The position numbers and the translations under genes are program-made. Below the pieces are notes generated by a model. That model was not told where the DNA came from. It saw only the letters and a program-made list of their open reading frames with translations, and did not search any database. From the NCBI GenBank assembly GCA_014324115.1, contig JACOMS010000009.1, forward strand, positions 1-35,494: a stretch of 35,494 nt of DNA. The letters run 5' to 3'. The DNA comes from Hyphomonadaceae bacterium. GTDB lineage: Bacteria > Pseudomonadota > Alphaproteobacteria > Caulobacterales > Maricaulaceae. Below, in pieces: positions 6,444-14,398 of this stretch. Within the stretch, counting starts at the first letter, position 1; the number at the start of each line of letters is the position of its first letter.

Positions 6444-7808
6444 CTATGCCCCGCCGGACAGATACCGGTCCAGTTCCCGATGGAAATGTCGGAGCCGGTC
6501 CTCCTGCTCGCACCAGAGCGGCCCGTTAAACCCTCTGGATTTGACGCCCTCCTGCACGGCGGCCACCAACTCCACATCCTGATCCAGAACTTCCCCCAAC
6601 TCGGGATTGACACCGGCGGGTACGTGCTCGACTTCGGGCCTGATCTCTCCCGACACGTCGGTACCCTCCGGCAGTCCCATCCAGGCAGGCACGGTAAAGC
6701 CCGGATCATCCACATAGCGGAACATGGTGATGTTATCGTAGTAAAAGCGCTCCGGGTCCGTGGCATGGGGTGTGAAACGCATGATGAACACACCCTCCGG
6801 GTGCATGCCGATCTGCACATTGGGAAAATACCCGGTTGCCCAGCTATCGGTGAGTTGCCCGTCTGTCAGCCTGTCATAATAATCCAGGCCGAACTGCTTG
6901 CCACGTTCACGCTTGGCTTTCTGGATGGCGGGCCGGACATCCCGGGGAGTGCCCTTGAAGCTGTCCGGGTCCACCCCCGCTTCGGCCAGGAAGGCAACCT
7001 GATACGGGTCCAGATTGTCCTGATCCCCGACCCGGTGAGATTTCACACCGATCGGAACAATCATGCGGCTAAACCCGTTGGGGTAGAGGTCCACCTGGGA
7101 ATAGTCTTCCATCACCCCCTGGGTCTGCGGATGGATATGGGGCAGGTGATAGGTTTCGTAAAAAGCGTCAACGCCCGTTTTCCAGTTGGCCAGCCATTCA
7201 CTGCGCACATGCCGCACAACATTCATGTGTTCGATTTCATAATTTTCGATGTAGCCTGGAGGCAGACCTATCCAGTCCTTGAGCGGCGGCGCTTCACCAT
7301 CCATATTGATGAAGATCAGACCGCCTGCGGTGTCGCAGCGAACCTCGCCCAGACCCGGGCGATGCCTGATCAGGTCGGGATCATAGGTATGTTCATCGGT
7401 AATGCCCGCCAGAGTCCCGTCAAGATTGAATGTCCAGCCATGAAACGGACAGCTGAACTGACGGACGGACCCGTGATCCGTCAGACAGACGCGATTCCCC
7501 CGGTGAGGGCACACATTGTAGAAGGCCCTGATGTCGCCGTCATGCGTCCGGGTGATCAAAAACTGCTCATGTCCATGGGTAAAAACAGTAAAATCACCCG
7601 CATCCCTGATGTCAGACGTTACGCCTGCGAGCAGCCATACCTTCGGCCACAGATACTCCCATTCCGCGTTCATGAATTCCCGGGAATAATATCTTGCAGG
7701 GTCAACCACATCTTTTCCGATATTCGCGGGACGGGGCTGTTTGGCTTCCAGGGATCCTTCCGGTGCTCCAAGATCCATCGGCCATTGGGCTTTGAAACCT
7801 TCAGACAT
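6444..7808 (-). CDS. Rieske-type aromatic ring-hydroxylating oxygenase, alpha subunit (copy 1)
   Basis: This is the catalytic subunit of a Rieske non-haem iron oxygenase, 454 residues from ATG at 7808, where GGAG lies 6 nt upstream. The Rieske [2Fe-2S] site is CPHRGN (Cys100, His102) and CPFHGW (Cys120, His123). The catalytic domain has the bridging Asp214 and iron ligands His221 and His226 in DAFYETYHLPHIHP. The third, acidic ligand is probably the Asp of LDQDVEL near the C-terminus. No beta subunit, ferredoxin or reductase gene is nearby, so electrons come from elsewhere. It is the last gene of the leftward TetR-GST-oxygenase operon. The length fits alpha-only oxygenases that act on aromatics, betaines or terpenoids; the substrate is not known. 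Confidence 0.93.
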   Translation of the reverse strand: MSEGFKAQWPMDLGAPEGSLEAKQPRPANIGKDVVDPARYYSREFMNAEWEYLWPKVWLLAGVTSDIRDAGDFTVFTHGHEQFLITRTHDGDIRAFYNVCPHRGNRVCLTDHGSVRQFSCPFHGWTFNLDGTLAGITDEHTYDPDLIRHRPGLGEVRCDTAGGLIFINMDGEAPPLKDWIGLPPGYIENYEIEHMNVVRHVRSEWLANWKTGVDAFYETYHLPHIHPQTQGVMEDYSQVDLYPNGFSRMIVPIGVKSHRVGDQDNLDPYQVAFLAEAGVDPDSFKGTPRDVRPAIQKAKRERGKQFGLDYYDRLTDGQLTDSWATGYFPNVQIGMHPEGVFIMRFTPHATDPERFYYDNITMFRYVDDPGFTVPAWMGLPEGTDVSGEIRPEVEHVPAGVNPELGEVLDQDVELVAAVQEGVKSRGFNGPLWCEQEDRLRHFHRELDRYLSGGA

Positions 7809-7826
7809 AATTATCTCCAATCTGTA

Positions 7827-8753
7827 TTATCTTCCGTTCATGGCCTCAACTCTGAACCCGGTGCGCGGAAAGTGCACATTTACATCGCCGGTCCTCCCAC
7901 TGCTGCGGGAAATGGAGATGCGGGTTGCGGAAACGTCGGCAAGGGTGCCTGTAACCGGTACGCAGCCGTAATCTGTGGGGGTGACAGTGACCGTTGTTCC
8001 AACGGCGGCCTCGCCCGCCCCGGAACAGGTGTCCGGTGACTCGACCGGGTCAGGAGTAGATTTTTGTGCGACATCAAGGGCGTAGTGTGCATCAACTTCG
8101 GTCCGGCGGCCTTCGCCCAGTTCTGTCATGCGCGCATACCAGGCATTCATATGGCCGAGTCCGTCAAACATCCGGGCGGCGCCCGGGATATGTCCGTGTG
8201 CCGTCCATATGTTCAGACAGGCGTTGATATCCGCCCATTCCGGCGCTCTTCCGAGCAGAAAATCCCGGTTATCGGAAAGCTGTTCGTTTATTTTCGTTGC
8301 ATGGGCCGCGAATTGGGCGCGAAAATGCGGAGCATCGGCTTCGAATTTTTCAAAATCCAGAAAAGAAAAATACTCCCGCCGATCCCGGATCACAGAGTCC
8401 GGCAGGTTTTCAGCGTTTTCATGGAGGGACAACGCGGCGGAAAAAGGGAACACCTCCCTGTCACTCCATGTCTGGAAGGCATGATTGGTCAATCTGCCTG
8501 ACCCGAACAGGGTGGGAGCCGGATAAAGGTCCTCCAGAACGTCAACGATCAGTGATGTATCGCAATATGTGTCTGCGCCGATTTGCAGGACCGGGGTTTT
8601 TCTGTATCCTCCCGTCAGAGGCATGAGGTCGGGTTTGGGCATAATCATCGGTATCTGAACGGAATACCAGTCTATGTTCTTTACTCCGAAGACTTTGCGG
8701 ATTTTCTCCGCAAACGGCGACAAATCGAAATGATGGAGTATGAGCCCGGACAC
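7827..8753 (-). CDS. Glutathione S-transferase family protein with extra C-terminal domain
   Basis: The protein has 308 residues; typical GSTs have 200-230. Residues 1-80 are a thioredoxin-like glutathione-binding domain with LSPFAEKIRKVF and the cis-proline motif KTPVLQIGADTYCDTS. Residues about 90-225 are the helical GST C-domain. The last 80 residues are different: after a Pro/Ser linker comes a short beta-rich segment (GTTVTVTPTDYGCVPVTGTL, then VHFPRTGFRV). This may be a small binding domain. It starts with GTG at 8753, 4 bp after the TetR stop, and is followed by the oxygenase gene with an 18-bp gap, so the three genes are one operon. It may open an epoxide, cleave a thioether or ether, or isomerise an intermediate of the pathway. 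Confidence 0.88.
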   Translation of the reverse strand: MSGLILHHFDLSPFAEKIRKVFGVKNIDWYSVQIPMIMPKPDLMPLTGGYRKTPVLQIGADTYCDTSLIVDVLEDLYPAPTLFGSGRLTNHAFQTWSDREVFPFSAALSLHENAENLPDSVIRDRREYFSFLDFEKFEADAPHFRAQFAAHATKINEQLSDNRDFLLGRAPEWADINACLNIWTAHGHIPGAARMFDGLGHMNAWYARMTELGEGRRTEVDAHYALDVAQKSTPDPVESPDTCSGAGEAAVGTTVTVTPTDYGCVPVTGTLADVSATRISISRSSGRTGDVNVHFPRTGFRVEAMNGR

Positions 8754-8756
8754 GTA

Positions 8757-9404
8757 TCAATCCGCAGGCTTCAGGGCAGCCAGGCACGCCTCCAGATACT
8801 TGAAGAGCCGGGCCTCGGCCCCGGGGTTTTCAGGCAGGGACAGGCGCCTTATCGCCATGCCCTCCAGAGTTGTATTGACCAGGTCCATCGCAAGTTCCAG
8901 GCTCGCCGGATCCTTTTGCCAGTCAGGGAAAAGCTCACCGGCCATCCGGTACCACTCATCGTAAAACGCTTCCTGGGCCGGTCCCAGAATCCTGGCCAGA
9001 TCCCTGTCCGTGCGCGCGGCAACGGTCAGCTCATGGAACGCAACATAGAGTGGGTGGGTGACATGCTTCCAGTATGCCTTCAGCCCGTCATGTAATTGCG
9101 GCTGATCTTTCGGCAGGTTGGCGACGGCCCGCCTGAAGGCTTTCAGGCGCTTCTCATGCAGATACTCTATGGCCGCCTGTATCACCGTGAGACGATTGGA
9201 GAAGTGATGCATCATGGCCCCCCTGGAAACCCCGGCTTCCCGGGCAATGACGGGCGTCGTCGTGTTGGCGTATCCGTACCTGATCAGACAGGACAGGGCG
9301 GCTTCCACAATGATTTTTCGCGTAGACGCGCTCTTTTGTGCCTGCCGTCCTGTTTCCCGGCCGGACTGCGCCTTAACTTTTTCTGTTGAAGTCTTCAGGT
9401 TCAT
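8757..9404 (-). CDS. TetR/AcrR family transcriptional regulator
   Basis: The protein has 215 residues. The N-terminal helix-turn-helix spans about residues 26-75, with TRKIIVEAALSCLIRYGYAN, TTTPVIAREAGVSRGAMMHH and FSNRLTVIQAA. The rest is a helical ligand-binding domain, as usual for TetR proteins. It heads the leftward operon and is divergent from the first dehydrogenase gene. A symmetric sequence at 9418-9441, only 14 bp before its start codon, is a likely operator. It probably represses both transcription units until a pathway substrate binds. The ligand is unknown. Confidence 0.92.
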   Translation of the reverse strand: MNLKTSTEKVKAQSGRETGRQAQKSASTRKIIVEAALSCLIRYGYANTTTPVIAREAGVSRGAMMHHFSNRLTVIQAAIEYLHEKRLKAFRRAVANLPKDQPQLHDGLKAYWKHVTHPLYVAFHELTVAARTDRDLARILGPAQEAFYDEWYRMAGELFPDWQKDPASLELAMDLVNTTLEGMAIRRLSLPENPGAEARLFKYLEACLAALKPAD

Positions 9405-9417
9405 GCCCTAAGTCCGT

Positions 9418-9457
9418 AAAAAACAATCGTGACTGTTTTTTATCACGTGTATTGACA
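9418..9457. promoter_or_regulatory. Probable TetR operator and divergent promoter region
   Basis: The arms AAAAAACA (9418-9425) and TGTTTTTT (9434-9441) are perfect inverted repeats around an 8-bp centre, ATCGTGAC. 20 of the 24 positions are symmetric. A TTGACA hexamer at 9452-9457 points right and could be the -35 box of the dehydrogenase operon; no good -10 box was found at the usual distance. The CACGTG palindrome at 9444-9449 lies between them. Size and position suit a TetR dimer controlling both directions. Confidence 0.6.
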
Positions 9458-9520
9458 GAATGCACGCGCAAAATGCGCTGATTTTCGACAGATGGAGTGT
9501 CCGGCTCCGGGGAGGATGGA

Positions 9521-10285
9521 GTGGCCCGGGTAAAAGATAAAGTGGCCTTGGTTACCGGTGCGGCGTCAGGTCTGGGACTGGAGGATGCAAGGGTGCTGGC
9601 ATCTGAAGGCGCCAGGGTTGTCCTGACGGACATCAATTCGGAAAAAGGCGAAGCCGCCGCCCGGAGTATCGGCCCGGCGGCCTCCTTCATGAGCCATGAT
9701 GTCAGTTCCGAAGATGACTGGAAGGAGGTCATGATCCAGGTCGAAGAAGCACATGGTGACCTTGATATTCTGGTCAATAATGCCGGGGTGGTGGTGCTTT
9801 CATCTCCGGAAGCCTGTACTCTGGACGAATTCCGGTTTGCCAACGCTGTCATGTCGGAAGGCGTATTTTTGGGTATGAAATACGCCATGCCGCTTCTGAA
9901 GCAGGGCAATGGAGGTTCAATCATTAACATGTCCTCGACCGCATCCCATGTCGGTTTTCCGATTTTCTTTGCCTACTCCGCCGCCAAGGGCGCCGTCAGA
10001 GCCATGACCAAATCGATGGCGGTGCATTGTCAGGCCGAAGGCTTGCCGGTACGCTGCAATTCGGTGCATGCGGGCGCCATAGAAACGCCCATGGTGCAGT
10101 TTGCCCAGGGACGGACGGATGCCCCGATAGAGGTACCGGACGAAGGTGTGCTTCCGGCCGATTCTCTGGGGTCACCCCGTGATGTCGCCAACATGGTATT
10201 ATATCTCGCATCCGACGAGTCGCGATTTGTCACCGGCGCCGAATTCCTGATCGACAACGGGTTGATCGCCCGGCCCGCCATGTAA
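9521..10285 (+). CDS. Short-chain dehydrogenase/reductase (SDR) 1
   Basis: This NAD(P)-dependent classical SDR has 254 residues from GTG at 9521, chosen because GGGGAGG lies 5 nt upstream; the longer frame from GTG at 9497 has no such site. The cofactor loop is TGAASGLG (12-19), followed by NNAG. The active site has Ser in INMSSTA and YSAAK (Tyr and Lys present). An acidic residue at the end of beta strand 2 (LTDIN) favours NAD over NADP. It is first in the rightward operon and 10 bp from the second SDR. It probably oxidises an alcohol made from the oxygenase product to a ketone or aldehyde. Confidence 0.92.
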   Translation: MARVKDKVALVTGAASGLGLEDARVLASEGARVVLTDINSEKGEAAARSIGPAASFMSHDVSSEDDWKEVMIQVEEAHGDLDILVNNAGVVVLSSPEACTLDEFRFANAVMSEGVFLGMKYAMPLLKQGNGGSIINMSSTASHVGFPIFFAYSAAKGAVRAMTKSMAVHCQAEGLPVRCNSVHAGAIETPMVQFAQGRTDAPIEVPDEGVLPADSLGSPRDVANMVLYLASDESRFVTGAEFLIDNGLIARPAM

Positions 10286-10295
10286 AGGATCACCG

Positions 10296-11060
10296 ATGGA
10301 TCTGAATTTAAGAGGTAAAAACGTCCTGATTACGGGATCAACCCAGGGCATTGGCCGCCGTGTGGCCAATCTGTTCGCGGAGGAAGGCGCGAATGTAGCC
10401 ATATGCTCCCGGTCTCCGGAAAGTGTCAGAAAGGCGGTGAAAGAAATTGCCCTTCTGGCCGATGGCCATGTCACCGGCGCCCCCTGCAACATCAAAAACA
10501 AGGAGGACTATGAAGCCTGGATAGACGACATGTCGGAGGAGCTCGGCGGTGTTGACATATTCGTCCCCAATGTCTCGGCAGGCGCGGGAATGGACAGTGA
10601 GAAAAACTGGTGGAAAAATTTTGAAATTGACGTTTTGGGAACGGTCCGGGGCGTGGAGGCTGTCATTCCCCTGATGGAGCAGCGGGGCGGCGGCTCCATT
10701 GTCATGATCAGCACGACCGCGGCCATAGAAACTTTCATGGTTCCCCAAGCCTACAATGCCATGAAAGCGGCGCTCATAACCTATGCCAAACAGCTGTCCC
10801 AGGCGCACGGTGACCGGGGTATTCGCGTCAACAGTGTGTCTCCGGGCCCGATACATTTTGACGGCGGTGCATGGGACATGATCCGGATATCAAACGAGCG
10901 TTTCTATCAGAAAACCGAAAAAACACATGCACTGGGCCGGTTGGGAACACCGGAGGAAGTGGCCAGGGCGGTTGTATTTCTGGCCAGCGAGGGCGCAAGC
11001 TGGATTACGGGTGTCAATCTGGTCGTCGATGGCGGTTACACGAAACGGGTTCAATTCTAG
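10296..11060 (+). CDS. Short-chain dehydrogenase/reductase (SDR) 2
   Basis: The protein has 254 residues and an AAAGGA ribosome site before ATG at 10296. The cofactor motif is TGSTQGIG (13-20). The catalytic Tyr and Lys are in YNAMK, after ISTTAA. The usual NNAG is changed to VPNVSAG, which is tolerated in some SDR subgroups. The strand-2 end is CSRS, with Arg/Ser that may favour NADPH. SDR1 and SDR2 are not close duplicates, so they likely act at different steps. The stop lies 2 bp from the start of the second oxygenase, pointing to cotranscription. Confidence 0.9.
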   Translation: MDLNLRGKNVLITGSTQGIGRRVANLFAEEGANVAICSRSPESVRKAVKEIALLADGHVTGAPCNIKNKEDYEAWIDDMSEELGGVDIFVPNVSAGAGMDSEKNWWKNFEIDVLGTVRGVEAVIPLMEQRGGGSIVMISTTAAIETFMVPQAYNAMKAALITYAKQLSQAHGDRGIRVNSVSPGPIHFDGGAWDMIRISNERFYQKTEKTHALGRLGTPEEVARAVVFLASEGASWITGVNLVVDGGYTKRVQF

Positions 11061-11062
11061 GC

Positions 11063-12382
11063 ATGAAAGTCCGCCGTGAACAAAAAATTGTTCGCACCAA
11101 ACGGCAGCAGGGCCGGACAGGCACACCTGTCAGGGCCATGCCCAAACCGGACCTCGGTCACAGCCTCATCCCCAAAGAACGCTATACATGCAGGGATTAT
11201 GCGGCCCGGGAATGGGAGAAGATGTGGACGAAGGTCTGGCTCCTGGGGTGCCGTGAAGACGACATACCCAATCCCGGAGACCATATTGTCACCGAAATCG
11301 GTCCGGAATCAATTCTTCTCGTTCGCCAGACAGACACATCCGTAAAAGCCTTCCACAACGTCTGCGTGCACCGCGGCAATCGGCTGGTGCATTCCCTGCA
11401 CAGGCCGCAGGAAGACGCAAAAAGTTTCCGGTGCCGCTATCACAGCTGGACATACGGGCTGGATGGCCGCTTCGCGGATATTCCGGATCTGGACACATTT
11501 CCCCAGGGGGCCCCGCACTGCGGCGGCCTGAAGTCCATGCCGTGCGATAGCTGGGGCTCATTTGTCTGGTTCAGCCTCAATCACGATGTGGAGCCGTTGA
11601 GGGATTATCTGGACATTATCCCGCGCCATCTTGATCCCTACCATTTCGAGCGCATGGTGCCCACACGTCAGGTGACAGTGGAGTGGGACTGCAACTGGAA
11701 AGCCTCGGTGGATGCCTTCAACGAGAGCTATCATGTTCAGGGCATTCATCCGCAGCTGTTATATTACCTTGATGATCTGGATATCCAGATTGACTGCTAC
11801 GAAAAACACAACCGCTATCTCATTGCATTTGGAGTCCTGAGTCCGAGAGTTATATCACCCTCCGAAATCCCTCCCCCGATCAAGCACGTCATGCGCGGGG
11901 CCGGCATGGACCCGGCGTCCTATGAGGGATCCGTTTACGACATTCGCAGTGAAGTTCAAAAGCACAAACGCGCCCATGGAGCGGAGCAGGGGAAAGACTA
12001 TTCCGGGCTCAATAACGATCAGCTGACGGACGATTACCACTATATGATATTCCCCAACGTGACGCTGAACATACACGCCGATGACATGATGCTCTTCCGC
12101 CAGCGGCCCCACCCGGATGACCCCAATAAAATGTTCTTTGACTACTACATGTTCGAGTTGCCGGACAATGAATTTGACCGGGGTGAATATGAGAGACCGC
12201 AACACAGACAATACAGGCACGGAGAGACTTCGCTGGGGCTGGTTATCAATCAGGATGCCTACAACCTTCCGTTTGTGCAAAAGGGCATGAACAGCGCCGG
12301 TTACGACGGGTTGTGGCTTGGCGATCAGGAACTGCGCATCCGTCATTTCCACAAAACCCTCGAAATTTATCTGGAACAGTAG
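11063..12382 (+). CDS. Rieske-type ring-hydroxylating oxygenase, alpha subunit (copy 2)
   Basis: The protein has 439 residues from ATG at 11063, 2 nt after the SDR2 stop. A longer open frame reaches back to 10871, but it only shadows SDR2. The Rieske cluster ligands are Cys101/His103 (CVHRGN) and Cys124/His127 (CRYHSW). The iron site is Asp217, His224 and His229 in DAFNESYHVQGIHP, with a likely Asp in INQDAYN near the end. It is clearly related to the copy at 6444-7808 in layout and in the C-terminal E-x-R-IRHFH segment, but the two are distant paralogues. Its basic N-terminus (MKVRREQKIVRTKRQQ) is unusual; ATG further in (MPKPD) is possible. The two enzymes may act on successive intermediates. 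Confidence 0.93.
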   Translation: MKVRREQKIVRTKRQQGRTGTPVRAMPKPDLGHSLIPKERYTCRDYAAREWEKMWTKVWLLGCREDDIPNPGDHIVTEIGPESILLVRQTDTSVKAFHNVCVHRGNRLVHSLHRPQEDAKSFRCRYHSWTYGLDGRFADIPDLDTFPQGAPHCGGLKSMPCDSWGSFVWFSLNHDVEPLRDYLDIIPRHLDPYHFERMVPTRQVTVEWDCNWKASVDAFNESYHVQGIHPQLLYYLDDLDIQIDCYEKHNRYLIAFGVLSPRVISPSEIPPPIKHVMRGAGMDPASYEGSVYDIRSEVQKHKRAHGAEQGKDYSGLNNDQLTDDYHYMIFPNVTLNIHADDMMLFRQRPHPDDPNKMFFDYYMFELPDNEFDRGEYERPQHRQYRHGETSLGLVINQDAYNLPFVQKGMNSAGYDGLWLGDQELRIRHFHKTLEIYLEQ

Positions 12383-12390
12383 AAACAGTC

Positions 12391-13380
12391 ATGCGCCTGC
12401 AACAAAGCAAAGAACAGCTGCTGGATGCCTACCGGCAAATGAAGACCATCCGTGAATTCGAAGAGCGGCTGCACAGGGAAATCATGACGGGGGAGATTGC
12501 GGGCTTTACCCACCTCTATTCCGGTCAGGAAGCCGTCGCCGTAGGTGTTTGCCAGCATTTGGACAGTGAGGATTTAATCGTCTCGACCCACCGCGGTCAC
12601 GGACACTGCATCGCCAAAGGCTGTGACGTCATAGACATGATGGCTGAAATTTACGGTCGGCAAACCGGGCTTGGCAAAGGCAAGGGCGGGTCCATGCACA
12701 TTGCCGATTTCGACAAGGGTATGCTGGGGGCCAACGGTGTTGTCGGCGCCGGCGGGCCCCTGGCTGTCGGGGCCGCCCTGTCGGCCAAACTGGACGGCAG
12801 GGGCAGGGTCGGCATTTGTTTTGCAGGAGAGGGATCAATCAATCAGGGTGCCGTCTTCGAAGCCATGAATATGGCGAAGGTCATCAATGCACCGGCCGTA
12901 TTTGCAATCGAGATAAACGGATATTCCGAACATACGGGCGCGAGCTACTCTGTAGGCGGTATAGATATCGCCAACAGGACCGCGGGCTTTGGATTGAAAA
13001 CCGTTGAAACCGATGGATGCGACTACCACGCGGTTTACGATGCCATGGCGGAATTGCTTGATCATGCGCGGGCGGGCAACGGCCCCTGTGCCGCCGTATT
13101 TCGCACAACACGTTTTTTCGGTCATTTCGAGGGCGACCCGCAAAAATACAGGGCCAGGGACGAGGTCAAACAGCATCGCCTGGAGAGGGATTGTCTCAAG
13201 ACGTTCCGGGCCAGGGTTGTGCCCGTCTGCGGTATTTCGGAAACGGAATTAGACGCCATTGATGCGGATGTGCTGGCCCTCATTGATGCGGCTGTGGACA
13301 GGGCCCGCGCGGCACCTGCAACACCGATAGAGGAGATGGAGGCCGACGTCTACGTCTCCTACCAACAGGATCAGCCATGA
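12391..13380 (+). CDS. 2-oxo-acid/acetoin dehydrogenase E1 component, alpha subunit
   Basis: This is the thiamine-diphosphate-binding subunit of a 2-oxo-acid dehydrogenase E1, 329 residues from ATG at 12391. It has SGQEAVAVG, STHRGHGH and the ThDP fold region GEGSINQGAVFEAMNMA. The usual GDG is GEG here (146-148), and the usual paired Asn is EINGYS. HRGHGH and the size are more like acetoin dehydrogenase (AcoA) and related enzymes than pyruvate dehydrogenase. It shares ATGA with the E1 beta start (13377-13380). With E1 beta and E2 it would convert a 2-oxo acid or alpha-diketone or acetoin-like product into an acyl-CoA. Confidence 0.92.
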   Translation: MRLQQSKEQLLDAYRQMKTIREFEERLHREIMTGEIAGFTHLYSGQEAVAVGVCQHLDSEDLIVSTHRGHGHCIAKGCDVIDMMAEIYGRQTGLGKGKGGSMHIADFDKGMLGANGVVGAGGPLAVGAALSAKLDGRGRVGICFAGEGSINQGAVFEAMNMAKVINAPAVFAIEINGYSEHTGASYSVGGIDIANRTAGFGLKTVETDGCDYHAVYDAMAELLDHARAGNGPCAAVFRTTRFFGHFEGDPQKYRARDEVKQHRLERDCLKTFRARVVPVCGISETELDAIDADVLALIDAAVDRARAAPATPIEEMEADVYVSYQQDQP

Positions 13381-14390
13381 CTGTCATGACTTACAGGGAA
13401 GCCCTCAATCAGGTCCTGCATACCGAAATGGCACGGGCCCCCGACATCTTTGTGTGCGGAGAAGATATATCGGGCGGGGCCGGGGGGACATCCGGGGAGC
13501 GTGAGGCCAGCGGCGGTATATTCGGCGTCACGGCCGGATTGTTACCCCGGTTCGGCGCAGACCGCGTTATCGACACGCCCATTTCAGAAAACACAATCGT
13601 CGGTATGGCTGCCGGTGCCTCCCTGGCCGGAAAGCGCGGTATAGCGGAAATCATGTTTGCAGACTTCATCACCCTGGCTCTGGATCAGATGATGAACCAG
13701 GCCGCCAAATTCCGTTACATGTCCGGCGGGAAAGCGACATGTCCCCTCGTCATCCGGGTGCCCTACGGGGCCGGGATGAACATGGGAGCCCAGCACTCCC
13801 AATCCATGTATAATATCGTGACTTCCGTTCCCGGCCTGAAAACCGTGATACCGACAAACGCCGCCGACGCCAAAGGGTTATTGACAACGGCCATCCGGGA
13901 TGATGACCCTGTGGTCTTTTTTGAACACAAAGCCATGTACGGCCGCAAATATGAGGTTCCGGACGGCGAATATCTCATACCGTTCGGTCAGGCCTCCCTG
14001 CTGTGCGAGGGCGATGACGCAACCATCATTGCCATGGGCCGCATGGTGCTGTTTGCCCAGAAAAGTGTGGCTGTACTCAAGGAAGAGGGCATTGACTGCG
14101 ATTTGATTGACCTGCGCACAACCAGTCCGATGGACGAAGACACAATTCTGGACAGTGTCGAAAAAACCGGGCGGGTTATTGTGGTCGATGAGTGTACGCC
14201 GCGCTGTTCTCTGGCCTCCGATATCGCCGGATTTATTGCAAGTCACGGGTTTTCCTCACTTAAGGCTCCCGTTGGGCAGGTCACCTCACCCCATGCGCCG
14301 GTTCCGTTTGCCCGTGAACTGGAACGGGCGTTTGTGCCCAATCCGGTGTCAATCGCTGCCGCTGTCCGCAAAGTCGTTTCATATCAATAA
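13377..14390 (+). CDS. 2-oxo-acid/acetoin dehydrogenase E1 component, beta subunit
   Basis: The protein has 337 residues and is a standard E1 beta chain. It shows MTYREALNQVL, CGEDISGG, FGVTAGL, DTPISENTIVGMAAG, AEIMFADFI and GAQHSQSMY, all typical of the pyrimidine-binding domain. The C-terminal transketolase domain (about 200-330) includes LIDLRTTSPMDEDTI and VVDECTPRC. Its ATG overlaps the E1 alpha stop by 4 nt, and E2 follows after 8 nt. It forms an alpha2beta2 tetramer with the E1 alpha subunit. The gene is intact and of normal length. Confidence 0.94.
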   Translation: MTVMTYREALNQVLHTEMARAPDIFVCGEDISGGAGGTSGEREASGGIFGVTAGLLPRFGADRVIDTPISENTIVGMAAGASLAGKRGIAEIMFADFITLALDQMMNQAAKFRYMSGGKATCPLVIRVPYGAGMNMGAQHSQSMYNIVTSVPGLKTVIPTNAADAKGLLTTAIRDDDPVVFFEHKAMYGRKYEVPDGEYLIPFGQASLLCEGDDATIIAMGRMVLFAQKSVAVLKEEGIDCDLIDLRTTSPMDEDTILDSVEKTGRVIVVDECTPRCSLASDIAGFIASHGFSSLKAPVGQVTSPHAPVPFARELERAFVPNPVSIAAAVRKVVSYQ

Positions 14391-14398
14391 GGCTATTC

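Noticed and set aside
6480-8039. 519-aa plus-strand open frame
   Set aside because: It is antisense to the Rieske oxygenase and GST genes, which have clear family motifs; the frame has none.
10871-11062. Longer N-terminus for the second Rieske oxygenase
   Set aside because: These codons overlap the end of SDR2 and show no oxygenase features; ATG at 11063 gives a normal protein.
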